Source of the DNA: Hydrogenophaga sp. NFH-34
GTDB lineage: Bacteria > Pseudomonadota > Gammaproteobacteria > Burkholderiales > Burkholderiaceae_C
DNA: 64,000 nucleotides
NCBI RefSeq assembly: GCF_021401345.1
Contig: NZ_JACBGE010000011.1
Location: 1-64,000 of the forward strand
Direction: 5' to 3'
The notes beneath the pieces were generated by a model that worked only from the letters and a program-made list of their open reading frames with translations, did no database searches and had not been told where the DNA came from. Below are positions 1 to 10,739 of the stretch, piece after piece. Position 1 is the first letter of the stretch. The number at the start of each line of letters is the position of its first letter. The position numbers and the translations under genes are program-made.

Positions 1-2
1 AG

Positions 3-65
3 AAGTACCTGCTGCTGGCCTGCCTCAACCTCGTGGAGTGCGTGGCCTACATCGGTGCAAAGTAG
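3..65 (+). CDS. C-terminal end of an unidentified protein (partial)
   Basis: The last 20 codons of a gene that begins left of the window, ending KYLLLACLNLVECVAYIGAK then TAG. The tail is hydrophobic and could be membrane-associated. It is too short to assign a family. It converges on glnS, with a shared terminator between them. Confidence 0.5.
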   Translation, partial: KYLLLACLNLVECVAYIGAK

Positions 66-152
66 CAGTCCAAATGAGCCGCTTGCGGCCGGTCAAGATG
101 GGTTGACTGGACGCTCACGTTCGGGCTGAGGTCTGCATTAAGAAGTGAAAAA

Positions 153-187
153 AAAGGCCAGTGAGCGTCGCGCTCACTGGCCTTTTG
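153..187. terminator. Bidirectional Rho-independent terminator
   Basis: A perfect 16-bp inverted repeat (153-168 and 172-187, loop TCG) starts with AAAA and ends with TTTT. It can therefore terminate transcription from both sides. It lies between the convergent partial gene and glnS. Confidence 0.9.
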
Positions 188-211
188 GGATGGGTGTTCC
201 TGACTAGGGCG

Positions 212-2068
<1,857 letters not shown>

Positions 2069-2088
2069 CCGCCCATTCTAGGGCGGCG

Positions 2089-3213
2089 TCAGCGCTGCAG
2101 CGCCAGCGGTTCGGTGCCGCTCGCGAAGGCGAGGTCTACACCGGTTTCCCGGGGGGCCGGGGTGGCGGCCAGGGCCAGTTGCGTCACCGATTCGCTGGCC
2201 GGCGTGTTGGCCGCATCCAGCGCGCCCATCTGCCCTTCTTGGAGCGGGCTGCCATTGCCGTTGAACTGGGCAAAGTGGATGAGACCCTGTTCGACCTTCA
2301 GGTGCGTGATGCCGGTCAACCCCTGCGCCTGGGCTCGCTGAGCCAGGGCGAAGACGGTGTTGTCCATGCCCGGGTCCCAGGGCAGGCGGTAGCGCTCGGC
2401 GAGGTTGCGGACGTGGTGCTCGCTGTCTTGGATGAGCTGCAGGCTCTGCGGTGAGAGGCTCAAACTGGGTTGGAGGCGAAGCGGTGTCTGCTCGGGCGGG
2501 GTTGGTGAGCGCGTTGCTTGCTCGTCAGGCAAGGGGTGGCGCGCCAGCGCTTCTTGCAGGTAGCCTTCTTTGCCAAGGGCGGCTTCCCAGGCGGCAGCAT
2601 TGGCTTGGCGGTCGGCGAGGCCTTTGACCTGATTTCCGATGCTTCCCGTGTTGATGATGGAGCCCGCCTCGACGACATCGGTGCGCGCCTGTCCCTTTGA
2701 TTGAACGGCGGTTTGCCAGTAGTTGATGGCCAGGAGCTCGGCGTTTGGCTCGTTGGCAGCCAGTTCAGGGTGGTTCAGCAGATCGAGGCCCGTTGATGTG
2801 GCGTAGGCAGCGTAGTTCTTCTTGCCGGTAAGTTGCACATAGCCGCGGCCCCGGTAGTTGTAGCCGTCTCCGGGTTCGGTGTTGCCCAAGGCCCTGGCAC
2901 CGTAGGCGCCTCCGTAGACCTGTTCGGCAACGGTCCGAGCGCGTTCTGTTTTGTCCGGAATGGCCGCAATGTCATTTGCCCGTTGGCTAGTCAGGCCATT
3001 GCGGGGGCCGAACACGTCAAACAGGCGGCCGCCGCTGTAGTTCAGGTTTTCTTCCAACTTGGAGAAGTTCTGACTTTCGTGCTGAACCTGCCCCATGAAG
3101 TTAGCGAGTTCTTTGGGATCGGTGATACCGCTGCGGTAGGCGTGTGCCAGAAGCGACTCGGCGCGTTGCCGCTGTTGATCGCTGTTCAGATGTGGGACAT
3201 ACGGGGCTGCCAC
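2089..3213 (-). CDS. GH19 muramidase with XVIPCD-like C-terminal tail (putative T4SS effector)
   Basis: Residues 1-220 are a glycoside hydrolase family 19 domain of the phage-lysin/lysozyme type: the HES segment with the likely catalytic Glu is near residues 45-47 and the signature YRGRGYVQLTG is near 120-130. Residues about 270-365 resemble the XVIPCD domain that recruits toxins to VirD4 of bacteria-killing type IV secretion systems (LIQDSEHHVRNLAERYRL..., the ITHLKVEQGLIHFAQ strand, then a Gln-rich end). I chose the GTG start because GAAGGAG sits 5 nt upstream. An in-frame ATG at 3240 and one at 3357 lack a comparable ribosome site, and the 3357 start would overlap the upstream gene. It lies directly downstream of a lipoprotein gene on the same strand, the usual immunity/effector order. 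Domain calls are from motifs only. Confidence 0.8.
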   Translation of the reverse strand: MAAPYVPHLNSDQQRQRAESLLAHAYRSGITDPKELANFMGQVQHESQNFSKLEENLNYSGGRLFDVFGPRNGLTSQRANDIAAIPDKTERARTVAEQVYGGAYGARALGNTEPGDGYNYRGRGYVQLTGKKNYAAYATSTGLDLLNHPELAANEPNAELLAINYWQTAVQSKGQARTDVVEAGSIINTGSIGNQVKGLADRQANAAAWEAALGKEGYLQEALARHPLPDEQATRSPTPPEQTPLRLQPSLSLSPQSLQLIQDSEHHVRNLAERYRLPWDPGMDNTVFALAQRAQAQGLTGITHLKVEQGLIHFAQFNGNGSPLQEGQMGALDAANTPASESVTQLALAATPAPRETGVDLAFASGTEPLALQR

Positions 3214-3253
3214 AAGCACTCCTTCGGTTTCATTCGGCATGCACTCGGGTTGC

Positions 3254-3823
3254 TCAGTTCGTCGCAGGAGGGAGCTGGAGCAATACCGCATCGAAGTTTT
3301 CTCGATGCACTCTGTTCGTACAGTACGAATTGCCTCTCGTGGGTGCAGTCTCCACATGCCAGCCGGGAGGGAGGTTTTCAGGTGTCAGGCTGACCGGCGT
3401 CTCGGCGTCGCCATTCGCGTAAAAGAAGGTGCCTTTTTGAGACACTGCCTTCACGTAGGGCCAAGCCGACATCGTGGTCCCCGACGACAGGTATTTCTTG
3501 TACTCGCTGGGTTTGTCCGGGTAGCTGTATTGCACTTGCCCATGGAGCGAGCCCACGACAAGGTAGGCGTAGCCCGGGTTGTCTTTGGGCTGGCCGGCGA
3601 ACTTCTCAAACCCTGGCGAGGCACACAGCGACAGCAGCCGGTGATCGTGCAGTTCGCAGGAGAAGCCGACCGTTTCCTGAGGTTGGCAGTTGTGGGTCAG
3701 GGTTGGTGCGCTGTGCTGGGGGTGCGGCTGGGAAGGGCCTGCAGCGCAGGCGCTGAGCGACAGTGTGAGCGCTGCCCATGCAGGCAGCGTGCCGACGCCG
3801 GCGGGACGGTTGAGGAAATGCAT
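3254..3823 (-). CDS. Lipoprotein, candidate immunity protein for the GH19 effector
   Basis: 189 aa with an N-terminal hydrophobic signal ending in the lipobox LSAC, so the mature protein would be a periplasm-facing lipoprotein. The rest is a soluble domain with several Cys residues and no family I recognise. It ends about 40 bp before the effector start, on the same strand, so co-transcription is likely. Immunity proteins of X-Tfe muramidases are typically such lipoproteins; that role is inferred from position and architecture. Confidence 0.7.
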   Translation of the reverse strand: MHFLNRPAGVGTLPAWAALTLSLSACAAGPSQPHPQHSAPTLTHNCQPQETVGFSCELHDHRLLSLCASPGFEKFAGQPKDNPGYAYLVVGSLHGQVQYSYPDKPSEYKKYLSSGTTMSAWPYVKAVSQKGTFFYANGDAETPVSLTPENLPPGWHVETAPTRGNSYCTNRVHRENFDAVLLQLPPATN

Positions 3824-4092
3824 GGCAACCCTGAATTTGTAGAAGATTTAATTCATTTTATGTACACCTTCGGGCCCGTGATGGCGCGGCTTGCCACCCG
3901 GACTGTGAGCGGATGGGCAAGGGCATGGCGGGCTGCGTCTGCCGTCGTAGGGCTTGAGGGGCTGGCCGGGAAGGGGTGGCCGGGGTGTGAGCGCTGTGGC
4001 GCCGGGTGTTTGGGCTTACGCTTTGTTTCGGCTATCGTTGCAATCCAGCCGGCTGAAAAGCCGTGCATCAGCACTGAAACTGGAGGAACCCG

Positions 4093-4458
4093 ATGCAGCC
4101 GAACGACAACCCGGACACCGTGAGCGTAGACGAACACTCCCACTGGGAAGCCACGCAGATGGAAGATGTGTTCCTGCCGTCGGTGCGGGTGCAGCTCGGC
4201 TGGGCCGATGTGGAGAAGGCGGTGGACCGGGGCGCGATCGTGCCGCAGCACGCGCATGCGCTCTGGGCAGCCTGGGCTGCGCCGGGCAGCCCCACCCGGG
4301 TGGGCGCCGACACGCACCAGCCGGCGTTTGAAAACACCGTGGCCGATGACCCTGACCTGCTGCCGGCGTCGGACACGAGCCCGTCGTCTTGGTGGCGTTG
4401 GGGTTCGTTGGTGGTGGCCGCGTTGTTGGGGGCCGGTGTGACTTTTTTCCTGCGTTGA
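4093..4458 (+). CDS. Hypothetical tail-anchored membrane protein
   Basis: 121 aa. The N-terminal two thirds are acidic and soluble; a single hydrophobic segment sits at the extreme C-terminus (WGSLVVAALLGAGVTFFLR). This is the layout of a C-terminally anchored inner-membrane protein. GGAGG lies a few bases before the ATG. I do not recognise the family. Confidence 0.65.
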   Translation: MQPNDNPDTVSVDEHSHWEATQMEDVFLPSVRVQLGWADVEKAVDRGAIVPQHAHALWAAWAAPGSPTRVGADTHQPAFENTVADDPDLLPASDTSPSSWWRWGSLVVAALLGAGVTFFLR

Positions 4459-4607
4459 CGCAGCGGGTTCCTGCCAGCGCCCAGATTCGGCGCGCAATTT
4501 AACGTTTGGTAACGCCTTTGACCGAAGAAGCGGCATGCGTTACAGCGTGAACGCCTCTAATGCGGTCAGGGCAGAACAGGTGTTTTGCCCCCAACAGGAG
4601 CAAGACG

Positions 4608-5060
4608 ATGGAAACGACAACTTTGCGTGCGGACAGCGGCCGTGGCGCGCGCTGGCTGGCGACGGCGGCGCTGGCGGCCGGTGCCTGGGGCTTGAGTGCG
4701 ATGGCCACCCAGGCGCATGCGCGGGACGACGTTTACTGGTCGATCGGTGTGAACTCGCCCGGCGTGTCGGTGGGTGTGTCCAACGCGCGTCCGGTGTATG
4801 TGCAGCCGGCACCCGTGTACGTGCAACCGGCGCCGGTCTATGTGCGACCGCCACCGATGTATGTGCAGCCGGCACCTGTGTATGTGCAGCCGGCCCCGGT
4901 GTACCGGCCGGGCTATTACGTGCAGCCGGTGGTGCAGCCGCAGCCGGTCTATGTGTACCCGGGCTGGCGCCATGGGCACAACAGGTGGCGCGATGACGAC
5001 CGCCGCGGCCCGCGCCACCGTGACCGCGACGATGACCGCCGGGGTGGCAACCGCTACTGA
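4608..5060 (+). CDS. Secreted Pro/Tyr-repeat protein
   Basis: 150 aa from the ATG preceded by AGGAG. A signal peptide ends near AMATQAHARDD. The middle is a run of PVYVQPAP-type repeats. The tail is very rich in Arg, Asp and His. It looks exported and low in complexity; such proteins are common in Comamonadaceae and usually annotated as hypothetical. The upstream 150 bp probably contains the promoter, but I could not fix one. Confidence 0.7.
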   Translation: METTTLRADSGRGARWLATAALAAGAWGLSAMATQAHARDDVYWSIGVNSPGVSVGVSNARPVYVQPAPVYVQPAPVYVRPPPMYVQPAPVYVQPAPVYRPGYYVQPVVQPQPVYVYPGWRHGHNRWRDDDRRGPRHRDRDDDRRGGNRY

Positions 5061-5080
5061 TCGCCGAGTTCGCAGGGCGG

Positions 5081-5917
5081 TTACATCGCCTTGAACAGCG
5101 GGGCGTAGAGCCGGCTGACGGCCCAGCGCCCGGGGTGGTTGCGCAGCGTCAGATGCAGTTTGCCGGCCTCGTCGCGCAGCACGCTGTGAATGGCGGTGGC
5201 GCGAACCACGGTGCTGCGGTGGATCTGCCAGAACACGCTGGCGTCGAGCCGGGGCAACAATTCCCGAAGGGGCGTGCGAATGAGCAGTTCGCCGCCCCTT
5301 TCTGCTGCGTGCGCGGTGGTGATCACGCGCACGTATTTGTCGGCTGCTTCGAACACCAGCACCTCGTCCACCGGTACCAGGCGCAGGTGGGTGCCGGCAT
5401 GGGCCTGGATCACTTTCAGCGTGGCGTGGGGCGGTGGTGCCAGCAGGGCGCGCAGGCGCTGCAGCGTGGCGTCATCGGGCCGCAGGGCGTCGCGGGAGGC
5501 GGGGGCCACCAAAGGGCGCCGTGTCGCCAGCAAGGCCTGCACCCGTTGCACCGTGCGTGCCAGTCGCTCCGGCACCACGGGTTTGAGCAGATAGTCCACC
5601 GCCTGGGCCTCGAAGGCCTGCAAGGCATATTGGTCGTAGGCCGTCACGAACACCAGCACCGGGAAGGGGGCCGCATCGGGCCCGCTGTCGGGCCACTCTT
5701 CGGCCAGCTCGGCCGCGGCCTCCAGGCCGCTCTGGCCGGGCATGCGGATGTCGAGAAACAGCACGTCCGGCCGGCAGGCCAGTGCCTGCTGAACGGCCGC
5801 CACGCCGTCGCAGGCCTGGGCCACGATGCGCAAGTCGGGCCAGGTTTGCGCCAGTTCGGCCTGCAGCGCGGCGGCGAGCAGGGGTTCGTCTTCGGCGATA
5901 AGGGCGGTGGCGTTCAT
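5081..5917 (-). CDS. LytTR-family response regulator
   Basis: 278 aa. The receiver domain has the acidic pocket ED at residues 9-10, phosphoacceptor Asp56 in FLDIRMPG and Lys112 in LLKPV. The C-terminal half is a LytTR DNA-binding domain. The ATG at 5917 overlaps the stop of the kinase gene as ATGA, so the pair is translationally coupled. It is the AlgR/YehT-like output of the adjacent LytS-type kinase. The gene controlled is not evident here. Confidence 0.92.
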   Translation of the reverse strand: MNATALIAEDEPLLAAALQAELAQTWPDLRIVAQACDGVAAVQQALACRPDVLFLDIRMPGQSGLEAAAELAEEWPDSGPDAAPFPVLVFVTAYDQYALQAFEAQAVDYLLKPVVPERLARTVQRVQALLATRRPLVAPASRDALRPDDATLQRLRALLAPPPHATLKVIQAHAGTHLRLVPVDEVLVFEAADKYVRVITTAHAAERGGELLIRTPLRELLPRLDASVFWQIHRSTVVRATAIHSVLRDEAGKLHLTLRNHPGRWAVSRLYAPLFKAM

Positions 5918-6972
5918 GGCGATGGGGTGGCCGCTGCGGGCCACAGCGGCAATTGCAGGCGAACGCGGGTGCCCTGGCCGCGGGCACTGTGCCAGTGCAG
6001 GCGGGCTTGCGGGCCGTAGGCGTTGAGCAGGCGCTCGCGCACCTGGGCCAGGCCGAAGTCTTCGGTGGGGTCGCCGTCGCAGCCGATGCCGTCGTCGCGC
6101 ACTTCGAGCCAGAGGGTCTGGCCGTCGCTTTCGGCGTGCACGGTGATTTCGCCGCCGCGCCGTGCGGGTTCGAGACCGTGGCGGATCGCGTTTTCCACCA
6201 GGGGCTGCAGCAGCAGTGGCGGCACCGGGTGGCTGGCCAGGGTGTCGGGCAGCGTCAGGGTGCAGCGCAGGCGCGCGCCCATGCGCACGCTCATCAGCGC
6301 CAGATAGTCACGCAGGCGGTCGTATTCGTCGGCCAGTGGGTGCCGGGTGTTGCGCGAGGCCTGCAAAGTGGCGCGGAGGAAGCGGTTGAGCTGGTCCAGC
6401 ATGGCGATGGCGCGCGGGGGATCGGTGGCGATCAGGGCCCGCAGATTGGCCAGTGTGTTGAACAGCATGTGCGGCTCCAACTGGCTCTGCAGCAGGCGCA
6501 ACTGTGATTCAGCAGCCAGGCCGCGCGCCTGCAGCATCTCGCGTTCCAGGTAAGCGCTGCGGCCCCGGCTGTAGAAGTAGTAGACGCCCACCACCGTCGC
6601 CACCAGCGTGATCAGCAGGCTGCGGCGGATCTCGGCCTGCAGGTCGACGGACGTGTTGGTGTGGTACCAGCCGAAGCGTTGGCACAGCAGGTCGGCCAGG
6701 GCATTGCCCAGCAGGTAGCCGGTCGCAATACCGGCCAGCACCAGCAGCACACCCGGCCAGCCGTGTGGCCAGCCCGTGCCGCGAGCTGCGGGCAAGGCGT
6801 GTCGGCCAAGGTCGATCACGGCCCAGGTGATAAGGCCGATGCACAGCGAATAGGCCAGCAGGGGTTGCCAGGGCCGGTCGGGCGCAAAACCGTATTGCAG
6901 CGCCGCGATGGCCAGGCAGAAACCGGCGGTCTGGGCCGCGTGCCGTGCTGCCGATGACCAGGGAATGGGCAT
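5914..6972 (-). CDS. LytS/YehU-type sensor histidine kinase
   Basis: 352 aa. Several hydrophobic segments make an N-terminal membrane domain. This is followed by the His_kinase (PF06580) box LQSQLEPHMLFNTLANL with the phosphorylated His, then a HATPase with N-box LVENAIRHG. The ATG at 6972 fits the first membrane segment; a longer frame to 7179 only shadows the neighbouring gene. It forms an operon with the LytTR regulator. Confidence 0.9.
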   Translation of the reverse strand: MPIPWSSAARHAAQTAGFCLAIAALQYGFAPDRPWQPLLAYSLCIGLITWAVIDLGRHALPAARGTGWPHGWPGVLLVLAGIATGYLLGNALADLLCQRFGWYHTNTSVDLQAEIRRSLLITLVATVVGVYYFYSRGRSAYLEREMLQARGLAAESQLRLLQSQLEPHMLFNTLANLRALIATDPPRAIAMLDQLNRFLRATLQASRNTRHPLADEYDRLRDYLALMSVRMGARLRCTLTLPDTLASHPVPPLLLQPLVENAIRHGLEPARRGGEITVHAESDGQTLWLEVRDDGIGCDGDPTEDFGLAQVRERLLNAYGPQARLHWHSARGQGTRVRLQLPLWPAAATPSP

Positions 6973-7018
6973 GCCGAGGATTCTAGAGGCCGGTGTGCCC
7001 GTGTGGGGCTGCGGAGCG

Positions 7019-7294
7019 TCAGTCGCGGGGGTTGAGCCCGAGGCGGATGCGTTCGCGCTCGACCTGTTTTTCCAGCACGCCGCTGCCGTGCAGAAACACC
7101 ACCACGCCGTGGATGGCCAGACCCAGGCCCCAGCCGAGCGTGGGGAAAATGGCCCAGTCGCGGCCGGCATGTTGCGCAAGGGTCCAGAGAAGCAGGGTGA
7201 CCAGCGCGTACACGCTGGCGTGCACGTACCAGCCCAGTTTCATGCCGGCACGGCGGCGGGCGAGGTGTTCCAGGGTGTCGGGGTGGGGGTGCAT
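7019..7294 (-). CDS. 2TM-domain protein
   Basis: 91 aa with two transmembrane segments separated by GRDWAIFPTLGWG and a basic C-terminal tail. It matches the small 2TM domain often found next to or fused to LytTR-system kinases. It sits directly upstream of the LytS/LytTR pair on the same strand and may help sense the membrane signal (inference). Confidence 0.75.
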   Translation of the reverse strand: MHPHPDTLEHLARRRAGMKLGWYVHASVYALVTLLLWTLAQHAGRDWAIFPTLGWGLGLAIHGVVVFLHGSGVLEKQVERERIRLGLNPRD

Positions 7295-7323
7295 GGTGGG
7301 GTTTTCTCCAGTGGGTTGAGGGC

Positions 7324-7869
7324 TCAGGCCAGGTTGGGGGGCGTCGGAAGGGTGGGGACCGTTGTGGCCAGAGCGGTGCGCCGCGCCAGATGGAGCAGCC
7401 GCATGGCGCGACCGGCGAACAGTCCGCTGAACAGCCCGTACAGGGCACTGATGCCCCAGGCCGTGGGCGCGTGCCGAACCAGTTCCGGGTGCAGGACCAG
7501 GGCCACGCCCACGGCGTACTTGGTCAGAAAGACCGCGAGGATGAGGATCAGCGGGATCACACTGCCGGGGATGCTGAAGCGCTGCCGCACCGTGTCGTAG
7601 CGGGTGCCGGCAGGCGGCGCACGGTGTGCGGTGCCGAGGTAGCTCACCACCGCGGTGCCCAGCCAGACGGGGACGGCAAGGGTGTGTCCGGCGAACGTGG
7701 AAAGCACGCCGTAAAACGACAGGCTGGCCATGGCCAGGCCCATGACCAGCACGCGGCGGAAACGGACCTCCCGCGCGAAACACTGGGTCAGACCGAGCCC
7801 GAGCAGGCCGGCCAGCAGCATGAAGACGGCAACGGGGGTGTGGCGGAGGATGTCGAGGATGGGCGGCAT
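7324..7869 (-). CDS. Polytopic membrane protein of unknown function (DUF6622-like)
   Basis: 181 aa from the ATG at 7869, with five or so hydrophobic segments and a short polar tail. It resembles small DUF6622-type membrane proteins. It lies 30 bp upstream of the 2TM gene, so it may belong to the same operon as the two-component system. No catalytic motif is visible. Confidence 0.6.
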   Translation of the reverse strand: MPPILDILRHTPVAVFMLLAGLLGLGLTQCFAREVRFRRVLVMGLAMASLSFYGVLSTFAGHTLAVPVWLGTAVVSYLGTAHRAPPAGTRYDTVRQRFSIPGSVIPLILILAVFLTKYAVGVALVLHPELVRHAPTAWGISALYGLFSGLFAGRAMRLLHLARRTALATTVPTLPTPPNLA

Positions 7870-8069
7870 GGTGGGCTTCCGGGGGGAGATGGCGCGCACT
7901 GTGCCGGTTGCCGATGGCGGCAGCCACCACTTTGCGACGGGTCGCGGCTGCTGCTCGCGAAATGCCGCGCCCGTGCCGTGAAATGTCACCGCCTTTACCG
8001 GGGCGAAACCCGGCAAACGGGTGCTGGCTTCCTAGAATGGGCGCCAGCATCAGGCAGGAACAGACCGCT

Positions 8070-8651
8070 ATGGATCGTCGGACGGGACTCAAAAGCATGG
8101 GCGCAGCGGGGCTGGCGCTGGCCTTCGGCATGGGGCTGAGCGCCTGCTCGGCCATGGCGCCGGGCCCGCGCACGGTGGAGGTCTCCGAGGCACGCCTGGC
8201 CGAAATGCTGGCGCGCCACTTTCCTGTGGACACGCGCTACATGGAGCTGTTTGATGTGTCGCTGACCCACCCGCGCCTGCGGCTGCTGCCCGCGCAGAAC
8301 CGCATTGCGACCCAGATGGACTACACACTGGGCAGCGCGCTGACCGGCGGGCGCAGCCTGCAGGGGCTGCTGGAGCTGAGCTACGGACTGCGCTTCGAAC
8401 CGAGCGACGGCACGCTGCGGCTGGACGCGGTGCGTGTGGAGCGCTTCGATGTGCCAGGCGTGCCGGTGGCCCAGCAACCGCGGGTCAGTCGCCTGGGTGG
8501 TGTGCTGGCCGAATCGGTGTTGCAGGACGCGGTGGTGCACCGCCTGCGGCCCGAACAGTTGCAGACGCTCGCGGGCTGGGGGTACGAACCCGGGCCGCTG
8601 CAGGTGGTACCCGGTGGGGTGCGCCTGACGCTGATGCCGGTCAAGCGCTGA
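8070..8651 (+). CDS. DUF1439-like lipoprotein
   Basis: 193 aa. The signal sequence ends in lipobox LSAC, followed by a beta-rich domain of the YceB/DUF1439 type (LAEMLARHFPVDTRYMELFDVSL...). Predicted outer-membrane or periplasmic lipoprotein. It is divergent from the membrane-protein operon and convergent with the PAS kinase. Confidence 0.75.
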   Translation: MDRRTGLKSMGAAGLALAFGMGLSACSAMAPGPRTVEVSEARLAEMLARHFPVDTRYMELFDVSLTHPRLRLLPAQNRIATQMDYTLGSALTGGRSLQGLLELSYGLRFEPSDGTLRLDAVRVERFDVPGVPVAQQPRVSRLGGVLAESVLQDAVVHRLRPEQLQTLAGWGYEPGPLQVVPGGVRLTLMPVKR

Positions 8652-8678
8652 GGTTTTGCGAGGCGCCGGCCCCTTTGT

Positions 8679-10631
8679 TCAGATGGACGGCGGCACCGAG
8701 GGCAGGGATTCGTTGTCTTCGTCGCGCAGGGTGAAGCGGAAGGTGGCGCCTTGGCCTGGGGTCGACACCGCGGTCATCACCCCGCCATGGCGCTGGACGA
8801 TGCGCTGAGCGGTGGCCAGTCCGATGCCCAGCCCGGCGAATTCGTGCGGCTGGTGCAAGCGCTGGAAAGGCTGGAAGAGCTTTTCGGCGCGCTTCATGTC
8901 GAAGCCGGCGCCGTTGTCGCTGACGCAGTAGAACGGCTGGCCGTCGACGATGTCCTCATAGACACGGATGCGTGCCTCCGGCGTTTGTGAGGTGTACTTC
9001 CAGGCGTTGTGCAGCAGGTTCTGCAGCAGGGCCTCGACCAGGGCCGGATCGGCCTGCGCCTGCAGGTGGGGCTCGACGCGCCAGTCCACGCGGCGCTCGG
9101 GCGTTTGCAGTGCCAGGTCTTCCAGCAGCCGCGTCGACACCTGGCTGATGTTCACCGGTTCGCGCCGCAGGTCGCTGCGGCCGATCTGGGCCAACTGCAG
9201 CAGGCCGTCGATGAGTTCCCCCATCTTTTTGCTGGCGCCCATGATGCGGGCCAGGTGCTTGTGGCTGACCGCGTCGAGCGCCGGGTTGTCTTCCTCCAGC
9301 GCCTGGGCAAACCCGTTGATGACCCGCAGGGGCGAGCGCAGGTCGTGCGCCACCGCGTAGGAATAGCTTTCCAGTTCGTCGTAGGCAGCGCGCAGTTTGC
9401 GCGTGCGTTCCTGGATGCGCTGTTCCAGCGAGGCGTTCAGGCGGCGGATTTCGATCTCGGCGCGCTTGCGGTCGGTGATGTCCTGGGCCACGGCAAAGGC
9501 GCGCACCGCGTGCCCGTCGGCGTTGCGTTCGAATTCGGCACGGATGCCGACCCAGCGATCCTTGCCGTCGATGCGGATGCGGTAGTTGCCGTTGAACAGC
9601 GTGCTTTTGAGCGCTGCGCGCCACTCGGCCGCAAAGCGGTCGCGGTCGCGCGGATGCACGATGTCCAGCAGCTCGGTCGAGGTGTATTCCCCTTTGGGCA
9701 GTCCCAGGCGCTGGTGCGAGTTGTGGTGGGCACGGATGCGGTCGCCCTTGATGTCGGCCTCCCAGCTCGCAAACCCCGACAGGGCCTGGGCCTGCCGCAG
9801 CAGCCGTTCGTTGGTGCGCACCGTTTCTTCGGCCGCCTTGAGGCTGGTGATGTCCTGCACCACCGAGATCAGGTAGTCGGGCAGGCCATTGGGCTTGCGC
9901 ACCATGGACACCGTCAGGTGCGCCCAGACCGTGCGGCCATCTTTGCGGCGGTAGCGTTTTTCCAGCGAATAGCTGCTGCGTTCGCCAGCCAGCACCTGTT
10001 TGATGAGCACCTCGTCCGGCCCGATGTCGTCGGGGAGGGTCAGGTCCTGAAAGCGCATCTGGCGCAGTTCCTCGAACGAATACCCCACCAGCCGGCAGAA
10101 GGTGCCGTTGACGCGCTGGAGCTGACCGTCAAAGCCGACGTGCGTGATGCCGGCGGCAGCATGCTCGAAGGTGTCCAGAAAGTGCTGCTGGCTGTCTCGG
10201 ATGTGCTGGTTGCTTTCCTGCAGTTGCCGGTTCTGGGCCTGCATGCGCCAGATCGCCCCGATCACCACCAACTGGGTCACCAGAAACCAGGTGTTGAGCC
10301 AGAAGGCTTCGGCCGGGTTGGTGATGGCGAGCTGGAAGTACGGGTGGACGAGCAGAAAGTTGACCAGCACCATGCCCAGCAACGTGCTGAACAGGCCGGC
10401 GGCAAACCCGCCATACAGCGCCGACAGCGCGGCAGCCAGGGAAAACGTGATGAAGCGCCCGCCCGATTCGGCCGGCGCCAGCCCCTGGCGCAGCCACAGG
10501 GCGGCCAGCGTGATGAGCAGCGCCATGCCCAGCCGCTGCCAGAGGCGCAGGCGATCAGGCTGCCAGTGCAGCAGCCTGAGCCACCAGGGGCTGTCGGCGG
10601 TGGGCGCAGCTTCGGTGATCAGTCGCTTCAT
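8679..10631 (-). CDS. PAS-domain sensor histidine kinase with DUF4118 membrane domain
   Basis: 650 aa. The N-terminal region has four membrane helices like the DUF4118 module of KdpD. Two PAS/PAC repeats follow, then a HisKA domain with YSYAVAHDLRSPL (phosphorylated His) and a C-terminal HATPase. No receiver or partner regulator is adjacent, so it is an orphan kinase here. The start at 10631 places the first helix about 25 residues in. Confidence 0.9.
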   Translation of the reverse strand: MKRLITEAAPTADSPWWLRLLHWQPDRLRLWQRLGMALLITLAALWLRQGLAPAESGGRFITFSLAAALSALYGGFAAGLFSTLLGMVLVNFLLVHPYFQLAITNPAEAFWLNTWFLVTQLVVIGAIWRMQAQNRQLQESNQHIRDSQQHFLDTFEHAAAGITHVGFDGQLQRVNGTFCRLVGYSFEELRQMRFQDLTLPDDIGPDEVLIKQVLAGERSSYSLEKRYRRKDGRTVWAHLTVSMVRKPNGLPDYLISVVQDITSLKAAEETVRTNERLLRQAQALSGFASWEADIKGDRIRAHHNSHQRLGLPKGEYTSTELLDIVHPRDRDRFAAEWRAALKSTLFNGNYRIRIDGKDRWVGIRAEFERNADGHAVRAFAVAQDITDRKRAEIEIRRLNASLEQRIQERTRKLRAAYDELESYSYAVAHDLRSPLRVINGFAQALEEDNPALDAVSHKHLARIMGASKKMGELIDGLLQLAQIGRSDLRREPVNISQVSTRLLEDLALQTPERRVDWRVEPHLQAQADPALVEALLQNLLHNAWKYTSQTPEARIRVYEDIVDGQPFYCVSDNGAGFDMKRAEKLFQPFQRLHQPHEFAGLGIGLATAQRIVQRHGGVMTAVSTPGQGATFRFTLRDEDNESLPSVPPSI

Positions 10632-10739
10632 GAAAAGGCGCTGGGGCGCGGTGTTTGCTGCGTTATACCCAACATCTTGCCGGCGTGGTGTCGGTGACTG
10701 CACGGGGCCGCAGGTACCAGGTGCACCCGACGGGCGTTT

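Noticed and set aside
7019-8233. 404-aa single protein over the 2TM and DUF6622-like genes
   Set aside because: The first 310 residues are an out-of-frame reading of the neighbouring membrane-protein gene; only the last 91 residues are real.
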